This document shows positions 8,454 to 17,171 of a stretch of 64,000 nt of DNA, piece after piece (positions within the stretch are counted from its first letter, which is position 1; every line of letters starts with the position of its first letter). The notes below the pieces were generated by a model, which saw only the letters and a program-made list of their open reading frames with translations, ran no database searches and had not been told where the DNA came from. This DNA comes from Pseudomonas citronellolis (GTDB lineage: Bacteria; Pseudomonadota; Gammaproteobacteria; Pseudomonadales; Pseudomonadaceae): positions 62,001 to 126,000 of the forward strand of contig NZ_FOLS01000005.1 in assembly GCF_900112375.1 (NCBI RefSeq), given 5' to 3'. The position numbers were made by a program, and so were the translations under genes.

Positions 8454-9434
8454 ATGGCCAAGGCCGTTCGCTTTTATGAGACAGGGGGACCCGAGGTGCT
8501 TCGCTTCGAGGACGTGGAGGTCGGCGACCCCGGCCCCGGGCAGGTGCGCATCCGTCACGTGGCGGTGGGCCTGAACTACGCGGACACCTACTTCCGCAAC
8601 GGCACCTACCCGGTGCCGCTGCCCTCGGGCATGGGCGTGGAGGCCGCCGGCGTGGTGGTGGCGGTGGGCGAGGGGGTGGCCAACGTGGCGCCCGGCGACC
8701 GCGTCACCTACACCGGCTTCGTCAACACCCTCGGCGCCTACGCCACCGAGCGCCTGGTGCCGGCCGCGCCGCTGATCCGCCTGCCGGAGAACATCGCCTT
8801 CGAGACCGCCGCGGCCATGACCATGCGCGGCCTCACCTCGGCCTACCTGCTGCGCCGCATCCACTACTTCGAGCCGGGCGACAGCATATTGCTGCACGCG
8901 GCGGCCGGCGGCGTCGGCCTCATCGTCGGGCAATGGGCCCGGCTGCTGGGGCTGAACGTGATCGGCACCGTGTCCAGCGCGGCCAAGGCCGAAGTCGCCT
9001 ACGCCCACGGCTGCGCCCACGTCATCAACTACGCCGAGGAAGACGTAGCCGGCCGCGTGCGCGAGCTGACCGATGGCCGCGGCGTGGACGTGGTCTTCGA
9101 CAGCGTCGGCAAGGACACCTTCATGGCCTCGCTGGACTCGCTCAAGCGCCGCGGCCTGATGGTCTGCGTCGGCACCGCCTCCGGGCCGATCCCGGCCTTC
9201 GACCCGGTGCTGCTGGCGATGAAGGGCTCGCTGTTCCTCACCCGCCCGGCGCTGGCCGACTACATCGCCGAGCCGGCGGAGAAGCAGGCGCTGCTGGACG
9301 AGCTGTTCGGCCACGTCGGCAACGGCGACATCCGCATCGAGATCAACCAGCACTACGCGCTGGAGGACGCCGTGCAGGCGCACCGCGACCTGGAAGCGCG
9401 CAAGACCACCGGTTCATCCATCTTCGTCATCTGA
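8454..9434 (+). CDS. NADPH:quinone oxidoreductase-type medium-chain reductase
   Basis: A 326-residue zinc-free medium-chain dehydrogenase/reductase of the quinone oxidoreductase group. It has the NYADTYFRNGTYP start, the GVEAAGVV segment and the nucleotide-binding HAAAGGVGLIVGQWA motif near residue 145. It lacks the structural zinc cysteines of true alcohol dehydrogenases. It reduces quinones or activated alkenes with NADPH. It is the first gene of a tight seven-gene set: TauD dioxygenase after 10 bp, then BKACE, MFS, DsbA-like, Rieske and YeiH genes. Its role in that pathway is unknown. Confidence 0.85.
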   Translation: MAKAVRFYETGGPEVLRFEDVEVGDPGPGQVRIRHVAVGLNYADTYFRNGTYPVPLPSGMGVEAAGVVVAVGEGVANVAPGDRVTYTGFVNTLGAYATERLVPAAPLIRLPENIAFETAAAMTMRGLTSAYLLRRIHYFEPGDSILLHAAAGGVGLIVGQWARLLGLNVIGTVSSAAKAEVAYAHGCAHVINYAEEDVAGRVRELTDGRGVDVVFDSVGKDTFMASLDSLKRRGLMVCVGTASGPIPAFDPVLLAMKGSLFLTRPALADYIAEPAEKQALLDELFGHVGNGDIRIEINQHYALEDAVQAHRDLEARKTTGSSIFVI

Positions 9435-9444
9435 GGGCCTGGCC

Positions 9445-10293
9445 ATGCACGTGGAACGACTGACCTGCAGCATCGGCGCCGAGCTGTCCGGGGTGAACCT
9501 GGGCGACGCCGCGCGCGATGCCGAGCTGTTCGCCGAGATCCGCCGCCTGCTGCTCGAACACAAGGTGCTGTTCCTGCGCGACCAGGACATCAGCCGCGCC
9601 GAACACGTGGCCTTCGCCCGCCGCTTCGGCGAGCTGGAGGACCACCCGGTGGCCGGCAGCGACCCGGAACACCCCGGCCTGGTGCGCATCTACAAGAACC
9701 CCAACCAGCCCAACGACCGCTACGAGAACGCCTGGCACACCGACGCCACCTGGCGCGAGGTCCCGCCCATGGGCTGCGTGCTGCGCTGCGTGGAATGCCC
9801 GCCGGTGGGCGGCGACACCATGTGGGCGAACATGGCCCTGGCCTACGCCAACCTGCCGGCGGGGATCAAGGAGAAGATCGCCAACCTGCGCGCGCGCCAC
9901 AGCATCGAGGCGAGCTTCGGCGCGGCCATGCCGATCGACAAGCGCCTGGCGCTCAAGGCGCAGTACCCCGACGCCGAGCACCCGGTGGTGCGCACCCACC
10001 CGGAAACCGGCGAGCGGGTGCTGTTCGTCAACGCCTTCACCACTCACTTCAGCAACTACCACACCGCGCAGAACGTGCGCTTCGGCCAGGACGCCAACCC
10101 CGGCGCCGGCGACCTGCTGCGCTACCTGGTGAGCCAGGCCTACATCCCCGAGTACCAGGTGCGCTGGCGCTGGAAGAAGAACAGCGTGGCGATCTGGGAC
10201 AACCGCAGCACCCAGCACTACGCGGTGATGGACTACCCACCCTGCGTGCGCCGCATGGAGCGCGCCGGGATCATCGGCGACAAGCCGTACTGA
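9445..10293 (+). CDS. TauD/TfdA-family Fe(II)/2-oxoglutarate dioxygenase
   Basis: A 282-residue dioxygenase with the full iron triad: His98 and Asp100 in AWHTDATW and His258 in STQHYAVMDY. An arginine (269 or 270) is correctly placed to bind 2-oxoglutarate. Family members hydroxylate taurine, alkyl sulfates, phenoxyacetates or carnitine precursors, often releasing a leaving group after hydroxylation. The substrate here cannot be read from sequence. A putative sulfite/sulfate exporter (YeiH) in the same operon makes a sulfonated or sulfated substrate one possibility. It starts 10 bp after the quinone reductase gene. Confidence 0.9.
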   Translation: MHVERLTCSIGAELSGVNLGDAARDAELFAEIRRLLLEHKVLFLRDQDISRAEHVAFARRFGELEDHPVAGSDPEHPGLVRIYKNPNQPNDRYENAWHTDATWREVPPMGCVLRCVECPPVGGDTMWANMALAYANLPAGIKEKIANLRARHSIEASFGAAMPIDKRLALKAQYPDAEHPVVRTHPETGERVLFVNAFTTHFSNYHTAQNVRFGQDANPGAGDLLRYLVSQAYIPEYQVRWRWKKNSVAIWDNRSTQHYAVMDYPPCVRRMERAGIIGDKPY

Positions 10294-10346
10294 GCCGGGC
10301 CGCGCGCCCGACGTCGATCCGACAAGAACAATCCGAGGAGACCGAC

Positions 10347-11399
10347 ATGCAATTTTTCGACGATTCCCTGCACCCGGAAAACCAGGAGAAGGTGGTCATC
10401 ACCGTGGCCCCCTACGGCCCGGAATGGATGCCCGAGGACTTCCCCGAAGACATCCCGGTGAGCATGGACGAGCAGGTACAGAAGGCCGTGGACTGCTACG
10501 AGGCCGGCGCCACCGTGCTCCACCTGCACGTGCGCGAGCTGGACGGCAAGGGCTCCAAGCGCCTGTCCAAGTTCAACGAACTGATCGCCGGCGTGCGCGA
10601 GGCGGTGCCGGAGATGATCATCCAGGTCGGCGGCTCCATCTCCTTCGCCCCCGAGGACGAAGGCGAGGCGGCCAAGTGGCTGTCCGACGACACCCGGCAC
10701 ATGCTCGCCGACCTGACGCCCAGGCCGGACCAGGTCACGGTGGCGATCAACACCACCCAGATGAACATCATGGAGCTGCTCTACCCGGAATACCTGGAGG
10801 GCACCTCCCTGGCAAACCCGGCGTATCAGGCGGCCTACAGCGAAATGACCGTGCCCGCCGGCCCGGCCTGGGTCGAGGAGCACCTGAAGCGCCTGCAGGC
10901 CTCCGGCATCCAGCCGCACTTCCAGCTCACCGGCATGCACGCCCTGGAGACCCTCGAGCGCCTGGTGCGCAAGGGCGTCTACCGCGGCCCGCTGAACCTG
11001 ACCTGGATCGGCATCGGCGGCGGCTTCGACGGCCCCAACCCGTTCAACTTCATGAACTTCGTGCACCGCGCGCCGGACGGCGCCTGCATCACCGCCGAGT
11101 CGCTGCTGAAAAACGTACTGCCGTTCAACATGATCGCCATGGCCATGGGGCTGCACCCGCGCTGCGGCATCGAGGACACCATCATCGACCAGCATGGCAA
11201 GCGCATGGGTTCGGTGGCGCAGATCCAGCAGTGCGTGCGCGTCGCCCACGAGCTGGGCCGCGAGGTCGCCGACGGCCGCGAGGCGCGGGACATCTACCGC
11301 ATCGGCGTGCAGTACGACAGCGTCGAGCAGACCCTGCGCATGAACGGCATGGCGCCGAACCGCGTGCCGGGCCAGAAGGGCGTGCCGCAGCGCGCCTGA
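10347..11399 (+). CDS. 3-keto-5-aminohexanoate cleavage (BKACE, DUF849) family protein
   Basis: A 350-residue beta-keto acid cleavage enzyme. The zinc-binding HLHVR motif is at residues 59-63, with VQVGGSISF, LTGMHALE and the late GLHPRCGIEDT segment typical of the family. BKACE enzymes condense a beta-keto acid with acetyl-CoA to give acetoacetate and a new CoA ester. Known substrates include 3-keto-5-aminohexanoate and dehydrocarnitine. I chose the ATG at 10347 because GAGGAG precedes it. Being flanked by a dioxygenase and a transporter suggests a catabolic route producing a beta-keto acid of unknown identity. Confidence 0.88.
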   Translation: MQFFDDSLHPENQEKVVITVAPYGPEWMPEDFPEDIPVSMDEQVQKAVDCYEAGATVLHLHVRELDGKGSKRLSKFNELIAGVREAVPEMIIQVGGSISFAPEDEGEAAKWLSDDTRHMLADLTPRPDQVTVAINTTQMNIMELLYPEYLEGTSLANPAYQAAYSEMTVPAGPAWVEEHLKRLQASGIQPHFQLTGMHALETLERLVRKGVYRGPLNLTWIGIGGGFDGPNPFNFMNFVHRAPDGACITAESLLKNVLPFNMIAMAMGLHPRCGIEDTIIDQHGKRMGSVAQIQQCVRVAHELGREVADGREARDIYRIGVQYDSVEQTLRMNGMAPNRVPGQKGVPQRA

Positions 11400-11411
11400 G
11401 TTGCAGAACCC

Positions 11412-11443
11412 GCGGCGGCCGGGGTTCGTGCCCCGGCCGCCGC
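11412..11443. other. Perfect 13-bp stem hairpin inside the operon
   Basis: GCGGCGGCCGGGG, six unpaired bases (TTCGTG), then the exact complement, 12 bp after the BKACE stop codon. No T-run follows, so it is not a classical intrinsic terminator. It could reduce expression of, or protect, the upstream mRNA relative to the MFS half of the operon. Confidence 0.7.
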
Positions 11444-11486
11444 GCACAGAACAAGAAGAATCGATAACGCCTGGAGAGGTACCGCC

Positions 11487-12773
11487 ATGGCCATCCACAC
11501 TGTCGCCCTGGGCGACATTCCCGCCGCCGAGCCCAGCGTGCCGCGCCGCTACGCCTGGGTGGTGTTCGCGCTGACCTTCGGCCTGCTGATCTCCGACTAC
11601 ATGTCGCGCCAGGTGCTCAACGCGGTGTTCCCGCTGCTCAAGGTCGAGTGGGCGCTGAGCGACGCCCAGCTGGGCCTGCTCAGCGGCATAGTGGCGGTGA
11701 TGGTCGGCGTGCTGACCTTCCCGCTGTCGCTGCTGGCCGACCGCTGGGGCCGGGTGCGCAGCCTGGTGCTGATGGCCATGCTGTGGAGCCTGGCGACCCT
11801 CGGCTGCGCCCTGGCCGGGAACTTCCCGCAGATGTTCGCCGCGCGCTTCCTGGTCGGCGTGGGCGAGGCGGCCTACGGCAGCGTCGGCATCGCCGTGGTG
11901 ATCTCGGTGTTCCCGGCGCACCTGCGCGCCACCCTGACCGGCGCCTTCATGGCCGGCGGCATGTTCGGCTCGGTGCTGGGCATGGGCCTGGGCGGCGTGC
12001 TGGCCGCGCACCTGGGCTGGCGCTGGGCGTTCGCCGGCATGGCGCTGTTCGGCCTGCTGCTGGCCCTGGCCTACCCGCTGCTGGTCAGCGACCGGCGCAT
12101 CGGCCACGTGCGCGTCACCTCCGCCAGCCGCGGCGGGCATTCGCTGAAGAGCCTGTTCGCCAGCCGCTCGGTGGTCAGCGCCTACGTCGGCAGCGGCCTG
12201 CAGCTGTTCGTCGGCGCGGCGGTGATGGTCTGGCTGCCCAGCTACCTGAACCGCTACTACCACATGGGTACCGACCGCGCCGGCCTGGTCTCGGGCGTGG
12301 TGGTGCTGGTCGGCGGCGCCGGCATGGTGCTCTGCGGCATCCTCTGCGACCGCCTGGGGCGCGCCGCGCCGCAGCGCAAGATCGTCCTGGCCATCGCCTT
12401 CTGCGTGATCAGCTGCCTGCTGCTGTCGGTCGCCTTCCGCCTGCCGCCGGGGGCCGCGCAGCTGAGCCTGATCGCCCTGGCCATGCTGGTCGCCACCGGC
12501 ACCTCCGGGCCGGCCGGGGCCATGGTCGCCAACCTGACCCACGCCGCCGTGCACGGCACCGCCTTCGCCACCCTGACGCTGGTCAACAACCTCCTGGGCC
12601 TGGCCCCGGGCCCGCTGCTCACCGGCGTGCTGGCCGACCACCTGGGGCTGGACCGGGCCTTCCAGCTGGTGCCGCTGATCAGCGTCGCCGCGGCCCTGGT
12701 GTTCTGCTACGCGCACCGCCACTACCCGGCCGACATCCAGCGCCTGCGCGGCGGGGAGGGCGCGGCATGCTGA
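11487..12773 (+). CDS. MFS transporter
   Basis: A 428-residue, twelve-helix major facilitator. Helices 2-3 are joined by the signature loop DRWGRVRS, and a DRLGR counterpart lies in the second half. The N-terminal ISDYMSRQVLNAVFP segment and the GEAAYGSVG motif place it near the aromatic/organic acid and Spns-like importers. As the only permease of the operon it probably imports the pathway substrate. Its last codons overlap the DsbA-like gene start (ATG at 12767), implying translational coupling. Specificity is not determinable. Confidence 0.85.
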   Translation: MAIHTVALGDIPAAEPSVPRRYAWVVFALTFGLLISDYMSRQVLNAVFPLLKVEWALSDAQLGLLSGIVAVMVGVLTFPLSLLADRWGRVRSLVLMAMLWSLATLGCALAGNFPQMFAARFLVGVGEAAYGSVGIAVVISVFPAHLRATLTGAFMAGGMFGSVLGMGLGGVLAAHLGWRWAFAGMALFGLLLALAYPLLVSDRRIGHVRVTSASRGGHSLKSLFASRSVVSAYVGSGLQLFVGAAVMVWLPSYLNRYYHMGTDRAGLVSGVVVLVGGAGMVLCGILCDRLGRAAPQRKIVLAIAFCVISCLLLSVAFRLPPGAAQLSLIALAMLVATGTSGPAGAMVANLTHAAVHGTAFATLTLVNNLLGLAPGPLLTGVLADHLGLDRAFQLVPLISVAAALVFCYAHRHYPADIQRLRGGEGAAC

Positions 12774-13432
12774 GCCTGCAACTGGAGATGACCTTCGACT
12801 TCATCTGCCCCTGGTGCCTGATCGGCAAGCGCAATCTGGAGACGGCGCTGCGCCTGCTCGCCCAGCATCGCCCGGACGTCCGCGTGCAGGTGGCCTGGCT
12901 GGGCCTGCAGCTGCTGCCGCAGGTGCCGCTGCAGGGCGAGCCCTTCGCCGAGTTCTACCTGCGCCGCCTGGGCGGCAAGCGCGCGGTGCGCGCCCGCCAG
13001 GCCGAGGTGCGCAAGGCGGCGGAGAAGGCCGGGGTGAAAATCGAGCTGGAACGCATCCGCACCATGCCCAACACCACCTATGCGCACCGGGTGTTCCAGC
13101 GCGCGGCCCAGGTCGGCACGCCGGCGCAGCTGGAGTGCCTGCTGGAGCAACTGTTCCGCGCGCACTTCGTGCTGGGCGACGACATTGGCCAGATAGATTC
13201 GCTGCGGCGCGTGCTGCGCGCCTGCGGCTACCAGACCGGCGACTTCGAGCAGGCGCTGACGGAGGGAGCACGCTATTTCATCGGCCGCCGGGTGGGGTTG
13301 GCCGATGCAAGCGTACCGCTGTTCCTGCTCGAAGGCCGGCCCTTCGCCCTCGGCGCGCAGCCGCCGGAGCAACTGCTGGCGGCCCTGGCGCGCGCCGTGG
13401 AGCGCAAGCGCCAGGCGGAGGCGGCGGCATGA
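12767..13432 (+). CDS. DsbA-family (FrnE-like) thioredoxin-fold oxidoreductase
   Basis: A 221-residue protein with a CPWC active site at residues 14-17 (FDFICPWCLIGKRNLE), an inserted helical domain, and the SVPLFLLEG cis-proline segment near residue 184. There is no signal peptide, so it should be cytoplasmic, as in the FrnE/2-hydroxychromene-2-carboxylate isomerase branch. It may act as a disulfide or glutathione-dependent isomerase in the same pathway. It overlaps the MFS gene upstream by 7 bp and the Rieske gene downstream by 4 bp (ATGA), so all three are translated from one message. Confidence 0.85.
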   Translation: MLSLQLEMTFDFICPWCLIGKRNLETALRLLAQHRPDVRVQVAWLGLQLLPQVPLQGEPFAEFYLRRLGGKRAVRARQAEVRKAAEKAGVKIELERIRTMPNTTYAHRVFQRAAQVGTPAQLECLLEQLFRAHFVLGDDIGQIDSLRRVLRACGYQTGDFEQALTEGARYFIGRRVGLADASVPLFLLEGRPFALGAQPPEQLLAALARAVERKRQAEAAA

Positions 13433-13761
13433 GCCGGCTGGTCGTGCCCCGCGAGAAGCTGCCGGGGGAGGGCGGGCGGCGCCTGTTCTTCCTCGCCGGG
13501 CACAGCGTGCTGCTGTTCAACGTCGAGGGGCAGTACTTCGCCATCGACGACGGATGCCCCCACGCCGGCGCCTCGCTGTTCTCCGGCAAGCTGCAGGGCC
13601 GCTGGCTGCAATGCCCGGCCCACGGCCTGCGCTTCGACCTGGCCAGCGGCTGCGCCGCCGGGGCGGCCGGGTTGGGCGTGCGCTGCCATGCCATCGAATG
13701 GGACGGCGACACCTGCATCGTCGTGATTTCCGATTCCGCGCCCGAGGAGCTTCCCGCATGA
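13429..13761 (+). CDS. Small Rieske [2Fe-2S] protein
   Basis: A 110-residue single-domain Rieske protein. The cluster ligands are Cys43 and His45 (CPHAG) and Cys62 and His65 (CPAHG), with the usual 16-residue gap. It resembles stand-alone Rieske ferredoxins that feed oxygenases. No Rieske oxygenase alpha subunit lies nearby, so its partner may be outside the window, or it may serve the DsbA-like or TauD enzymes indirectly. It overlaps the flanking genes by ATGA at both ends. Confidence 0.88.
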   Translation: MSRLVVPREKLPGEGGRRLFFLAGHSVLLFNVEGQYFAIDDGCPHAGASLFSGKLQGRWLQCPAHGLRFDLASGCAAGAAGLGVRCHAIEWDGDTCIVVISDSAPEELPA

Positions 13762-14768
13762 GCGCCACCGCCATCGCTGCGCTGGGTTCGCGCAGCCGAA
13801 CCCTGCTGCCCGGCCTGCTGGTCAGCGCCATGGTCGCCGCCGCGGCCACCTTCCTTTCCGAGCACTACGGCGCGCCGGTGATGCTCTTCGCCCTGCTGCT
13901 GGGGCTGGCGCTGAACTTCCTCTCCGCCGACGGCACCTGCAAGGCCGGCATCGAGTTCACCGCCCGCGAGGTGCTGCGCCTGGGCGTGGCGCTGCTGGGC
14001 ATCCGCATCACCCTCGGGCAGATCGCCGCATTGGGCTGGCAGCCGGTGGCGATGGTGGTGGTGCTGGTGGCGGTGACCATCTTGGTGTCCATAGCCGCGG
14101 CCCGCGCCATGGGCTTCAACAGCCTGTTCGGCCTGCTCTCCGGCGGCGCCACGGCGATCTGCGGGGCCTCGGCGGCGCTCGCCCTGGCGGCGGCCCTGCC
14201 GGCCCACGAGAAGAAGGAGAAGGCCACGCTGTTCACCGTGCTCGGCGTCTCGGCGCTGTCGACCCTGGCGATGATCCTCTACCCGATGATCGCCCACGCC
14301 CTGGGCCTGGGCCCGCAGCAGGCCGGGATGTTCCTCGGCGGCACCATCCACGACGTGGCCCAGGTGGTGGGCGCCGGCTACAGCATGTCCCACGAGACCG
14401 GCGACGTGGCCACGGTGGTCAAGCTGATGCGCGTGGCCATGCTGCTGCCGGTGATCCTCTGCGCGGCCATGATCACCCGCGCCCGCGGCGTGGCGCCGGG
14501 CAGCAAGCGCCCGCCGCTGCTGCCCTGGTTCGCCGTGGGCTTCGTGGCGCTGGCGGCGCTGAACAGCACCGGCCTGGTGCCCGCGGCGCTGCAACAGGTC
14601 GGCGGCAAGCTGTCGCAATGGTGCCTGGTGATCGCCATCGCCGCGCTGGGCATGAAGACCCAGCTGCGCGAACTGGCCACGGTGGGGCTGCGGCCGATCC
14701 TGCTGATGGTCGGCGAAACCGTCTTCCTCGCCGCGCTGGTCCTCGCGATGCTGCGCTGGGGGCTGTGA
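13758..14768 (+). CDS. YeiH-family putative sulfate/sulfite exporter
   Basis: A 336-residue integral membrane protein of the YeiH (PF03601) family, with about ten hydrophobic segments and the conserved AICGASAALA and GGTIHDVAQVVGAGY motifs. Family members have been proposed to export sulfate or sulfite, often beside sulfonate-degrading genes. Here it closes an operon that contains a TauD-type dioxygenase, which makes sulfite disposal a reasonable but unproven role. It overlaps the Rieske gene by 4 bp. Confidence 0.82.
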   Translation: MSATAIAALGSRSRTLLPGLLVSAMVAAAATFLSEHYGAPVMLFALLLGLALNFLSADGTCKAGIEFTAREVLRLGVALLGIRITLGQIAALGWQPVAMVVVLVAVTILVSIAAARAMGFNSLFGLLSGGATAICGASAALALAAALPAHEKKEKATLFTVLGVSALSTLAMILYPMIAHALGLGPQQAGMFLGGTIHDVAQVVGAGYSMSHETGDVATVVKLMRVAMLLPVILCAAMITRARGVAPGSKRPPLLPWFAVGFVALAALNSTGLVPAALQQVGGKLSQWCLVIAIAALGMKTQLRELATVGLRPILLMVGETVFLAALVLAMLRWGL

Positions 14769-15143
14769 CGGTCGACCACGCCGCGCCGGGGCGCTTTCGT
14801 AGGATGGGTTGAGCTTGCGAAACCCATCGGACCCTGGTGATGGGTATCGCTTCGCTCAACACCATCCTACGATGGTGTTTTTCCTGCGCCTTGTAGGAGC
14901 GAGCTTGCTCGCGAACGGGGTAACCGGCGGCTCCGCTGCCATGCCAACCTCCGCTCCCTCTCCCTAACCCTCGGCTGCGCGCCCCGCCCTGAAGGGAGAG
15001 GGGACCGTTGGGCAGGGTCGGGTGTTCTGGTGTTAGCCGGCTGCCTCGGTGATTTCCGGCTGGAACCAATTCTTCTCTCGGCACGGACAGCCCCTCTCCC
15101 GCTTGCGGGAGAGGGTTGGGGAGAGGGTGCTCTTGATCTCCCC
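14769..15143. other. Convergent intergenic region with REP repeats
   Basis: It lies between the YeiH gene and the convergent AraC gene. It holds a long GTAGGATGGGTTGAGC pair (14799-14871), a GCTTGCTCGC REP (14892-14917), a CCCTAACCCTC-type degenerate copy (about 14960-15002) and a CCCTCTCCC palindrome (15092-15115). These hairpins probably separate the two opposing transcripts. No gene is supported. Confidence 0.75.
14799..14871. repeat. Inverted REP pair, GTAGGATGGGTTGAGC family (long form)
   Basis: The arms GTAGGATGGGTTGAGC and GCTCAACACCATCCTAC flank AAACCCATCGGACCCTGG and GATGGGTATCGC. It is nearly identical to 24206-24279, including the GGACCCTGG centre, so these are two copies of one longer element. 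Confidence 0.85.
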
Positions 15144-16154
15144 TCAACTCTCCCTCCGCCCCTGCTGCCGCCGCCAGGCCGCCGGGGCCATGCCGAACTG
15201 CTGGGTGAACCAGCGGGTGAAAGAGCTGGGCATGGAGTAGCCGAGCAGGTCGGCGATGCGCCCCAGGCTGTAGCGCGGGTTCTCCAGGTAGCGCAGCACC
15301 AGTTCGCGGCGCACTTCGTTGATCAGTTCGGAGAAGGTCACCTGGTTGTCTTCCAGGCGGCGCTGCAGGGTGCGCACGTTCAGGCCCTGGGACTGGGCGA
15401 TCTGCTCGATGGTGGCGCGGCCCACCGGCAGCAGCAGGTAGATGGCCTTGCGCACCTCGTTGAGGGTGCTGGCCTCGGTGGCGCCGGGCAGCGAGTCGAC
15501 GAAGCTGCGGGCGTGGCGGACCATGGCCGGGTCGGCCAGGGGGTTGGGCGCGTCCAGCGCGCTGGCCGGGCAGACGATGCCGTTGAACTCGCTGCCGAAC
15601 TCGATCTTGCAGGAGAACAGCCGGCGGTGCGCCTGCAGGTCGGCCGGGGCGTCGTGGGTGAAGTTCACGCTCAGCGGCCGCCAGTGCGGGCCGAGCAGGG
15701 CGCCGCAAAGGCGGTAGAGCACCCCCACCGCCAGCTCCATGCCCTGGCGCATGGGCATCGGCGGGGCGGTGATCAGCTCCTCGCGCAGGATCACCGTGCG
15801 GCCTTCCTCGTCGACGTACAGCGCCAGGGATTCGTTGATCAGGTGGCGGTAGCGGACGATGGTGTCCAGCGCCTCGCGCAGCGTCGCCTGGTGCGTGAGC
15901 AGCAGGCTGATCACGCCGAAATCCGCCAGTTGCCGGGATTCGGCCATGCGCAGGCCGAAGGTCTCGCAACCGCTGGCGCGCGCCGACTCCTCCAGCAGGC
16001 GGATGGCCGCGGCGGTGGGGATGCGCTGTTCGGGGTGTTCGAGCATGGCCTGGCTCAGGCCGACCTGGCTGAGCTGCTGCTGGGGGTTCAGGCCCAGGTG
16101 GCGGGCCACTTCCAGGTAGTTGGTCAGGGCCGCGATGCGAACCATGGGGGTCAT
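15144..16154 (-). CDS. AraC-family transcriptional regulator (AraC_bind N-domain)
   Basis: A 336-residue regulator. The N-terminal ~200 residues (MTPMVRIAALTNYLEVARHL) match the arabinose-binding-like domain of OruR/ArgR-type AraC proteins. The C-terminal ~100 residues carry two helix-turn-helix motifs (NVRTLQRRLEDNQVTFSEL and LGRIADLLGYSMPSSFTRWF). I chose the ATG at 16154 because AAGAAGG lies 8 bp upstream; longer frames add low-complexity Arg/Pro residues. It is divergent from the hydrolase/DUF1302 operon across 334 bp, so it most likely controls that operon. The oxygenase operon, which converges with it, is the alternative target. Confidence 0.87.
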   Translation of the reverse strand: MTPMVRIAALTNYLEVARHLGLNPQQQLSQVGLSQAMLEHPEQRIPTAAAIRLLEESARASGCETFGLRMAESRQLADFGVISLLLTHQATLREALDTIVRYRHLINESLALYVDEEGRTVILREELITAPPMPMRQGMELAVGVLYRLCGALLGPHWRPLSVNFTHDAPADLQAHRRLFSCKIEFGSEFNGIVCPASALDAPNPLADPAMVRHARSFVDSLPGATEASTLNEVRKAIYLLLPVGRATIEQIAQSQGLNVRTLQRRLEDNQVTFSELINEVRRELVLRYLENPRYSLGRIADLLGYSMPSSFTRWFTQQFGMAPAAWRRQQGRRES

Positions 16155-16488
16155 ATCGATCGCCTTCTTGTTCTTCTTCTGCCGTGGGTGTGTCACGCAA
16201 TGGCAAGGGGACGGGGCGCGGGCCCTGCGCCCGGCTTGCCCGGCGGCGACAGATTCTATCGGCAGCCCGGCCCGGGCGTGCAGCAAAGATTAGCCCAGGC
16301 TGGCGCCGACGACCCCGGCGCCCGGCTCTCGGCCGCGGCTTTCCCAGCATTGGCGCGGCTTGCGGCGCAGCGGCCGGGGAGGGCGCTGTCATCAATTGCG
16401 AAGTGCCTGACGCCCTATGCAAAGCAGCGCCGGCGGCACGCCTCTACTGTCTGCTCCAACAAGTTCGAAACCGCCGCGAGGTAACCCG
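16155..16488. promoter_or_regulatory. Divergent promoter region, AraC gene / hydrolase operon
   Basis: 334 bp between two divergently transcribed genes, free of the REP repeats that fill most other gaps in this window. That suggests it is functional regulatory DNA for the AraC protein. I could not pick out a convincing operator or sigma-70 element by eye. Confidence 0.5.
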
Positions 16489-17052
16489 GTGAGCCCTGAC
16501 AACGACACCACCGTCCTCATCGTCCCCGGCCTGCGCGACCACGTGCCCGGGCACTGGCAGACGCTGCTCCAGGCGCGCCTGCCCAAGGCCCGCTCGGTGC
16601 CGCCGCTGACCGAGGACAAGCTCAGCCTCGACGCCCGCGTGGAGGCCATCCAGCGCGAGGTCGAGCAGATCGACGGGCCGCTGATCCTGGTCGCCCACAG
16701 CGCCGGGGTGCTGATGGTGGCGCACTGGGCCGCGCGCTACGACCGGCCGGTCAAGGGCGCGCTGCTGGCCACCCCGCCGGACCTCGACGCCACCTGGCCC
16801 GAGGGCTACCCGACGGCGCAGAGCCTGGCCGAGAACGGCTGGACCCCGCTGCCGCGCCAGCGCCTGCCGTTCCCCAGCCTGGTGGCGGCCAGCGAGAACG
16901 ACCACCTGGCCAGCCTCGCCGCCGTGCAGCGCCTGGCCCGCGACTGGGGTGGAACGCTGGTCGAGCTGGGCTGCGTCGGCCACCTCAACCCGGCCTCCGG
17001 CTTCGGCGACTGGCCACGGGCCGATGCGCTGATCCGCCTGCTGGATCGCTGA
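16489..17052 (+). CDS. RBBP9/YdeN-family alpha/beta hydrolase
   Basis: A 187-residue small hydrolase with VLIVPGLRDHVPGHWQ at the N terminus. The catalytic triad is Ser71 in AHSAGV, Asp138 in SENDHL and His165 in GCVGHLNPASGFGDWP. The GTG start at 16489 is preceded by GAGG at a 7-bp distance. The in-frame ATG at 16417 would add 24 residues with no ribosome-binding site. The family consists of small serine esterases of largely unknown substrate. It sits 119 bp ahead of the DUF1302/DUF1329 export genes and is likely part of the same AraC-controlled unit. Confidence 0.82.
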   Translation: MSPDNDTTVLIVPGLRDHVPGHWQTLLQARLPKARSVPPLTEDKLSLDARVEAIQREVEQIDGPLILVAHSAGVLMVAHWAARYDRPVKGALLATPPDLDATWPEGYPTAQSLAENGWTPLPRQRLPFPSLVAASENDHLASLAAVQRLARDWGGTLVELGCVGHLNPASGFGDWPRADALIRLLDR

Positions 17053-17171
17053 AACCTGCCTTTACCCGGCGCTGGCCATACAGGCCGGCGCCGGCCCGCG
17101 CTCGCCGCGGACAAGGGCCTCGGGACGGGCCCGCAGAGCGTCCCGACCACAAGAAGAAACGGAGCCAACCC

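Noticed and set aside
16344..16372. Sigma-54-like TTGGCGCGGCTTGC upstream of the hydrolase
   Set aside because: The GG to GC spacing is 8 rather than the required 10.
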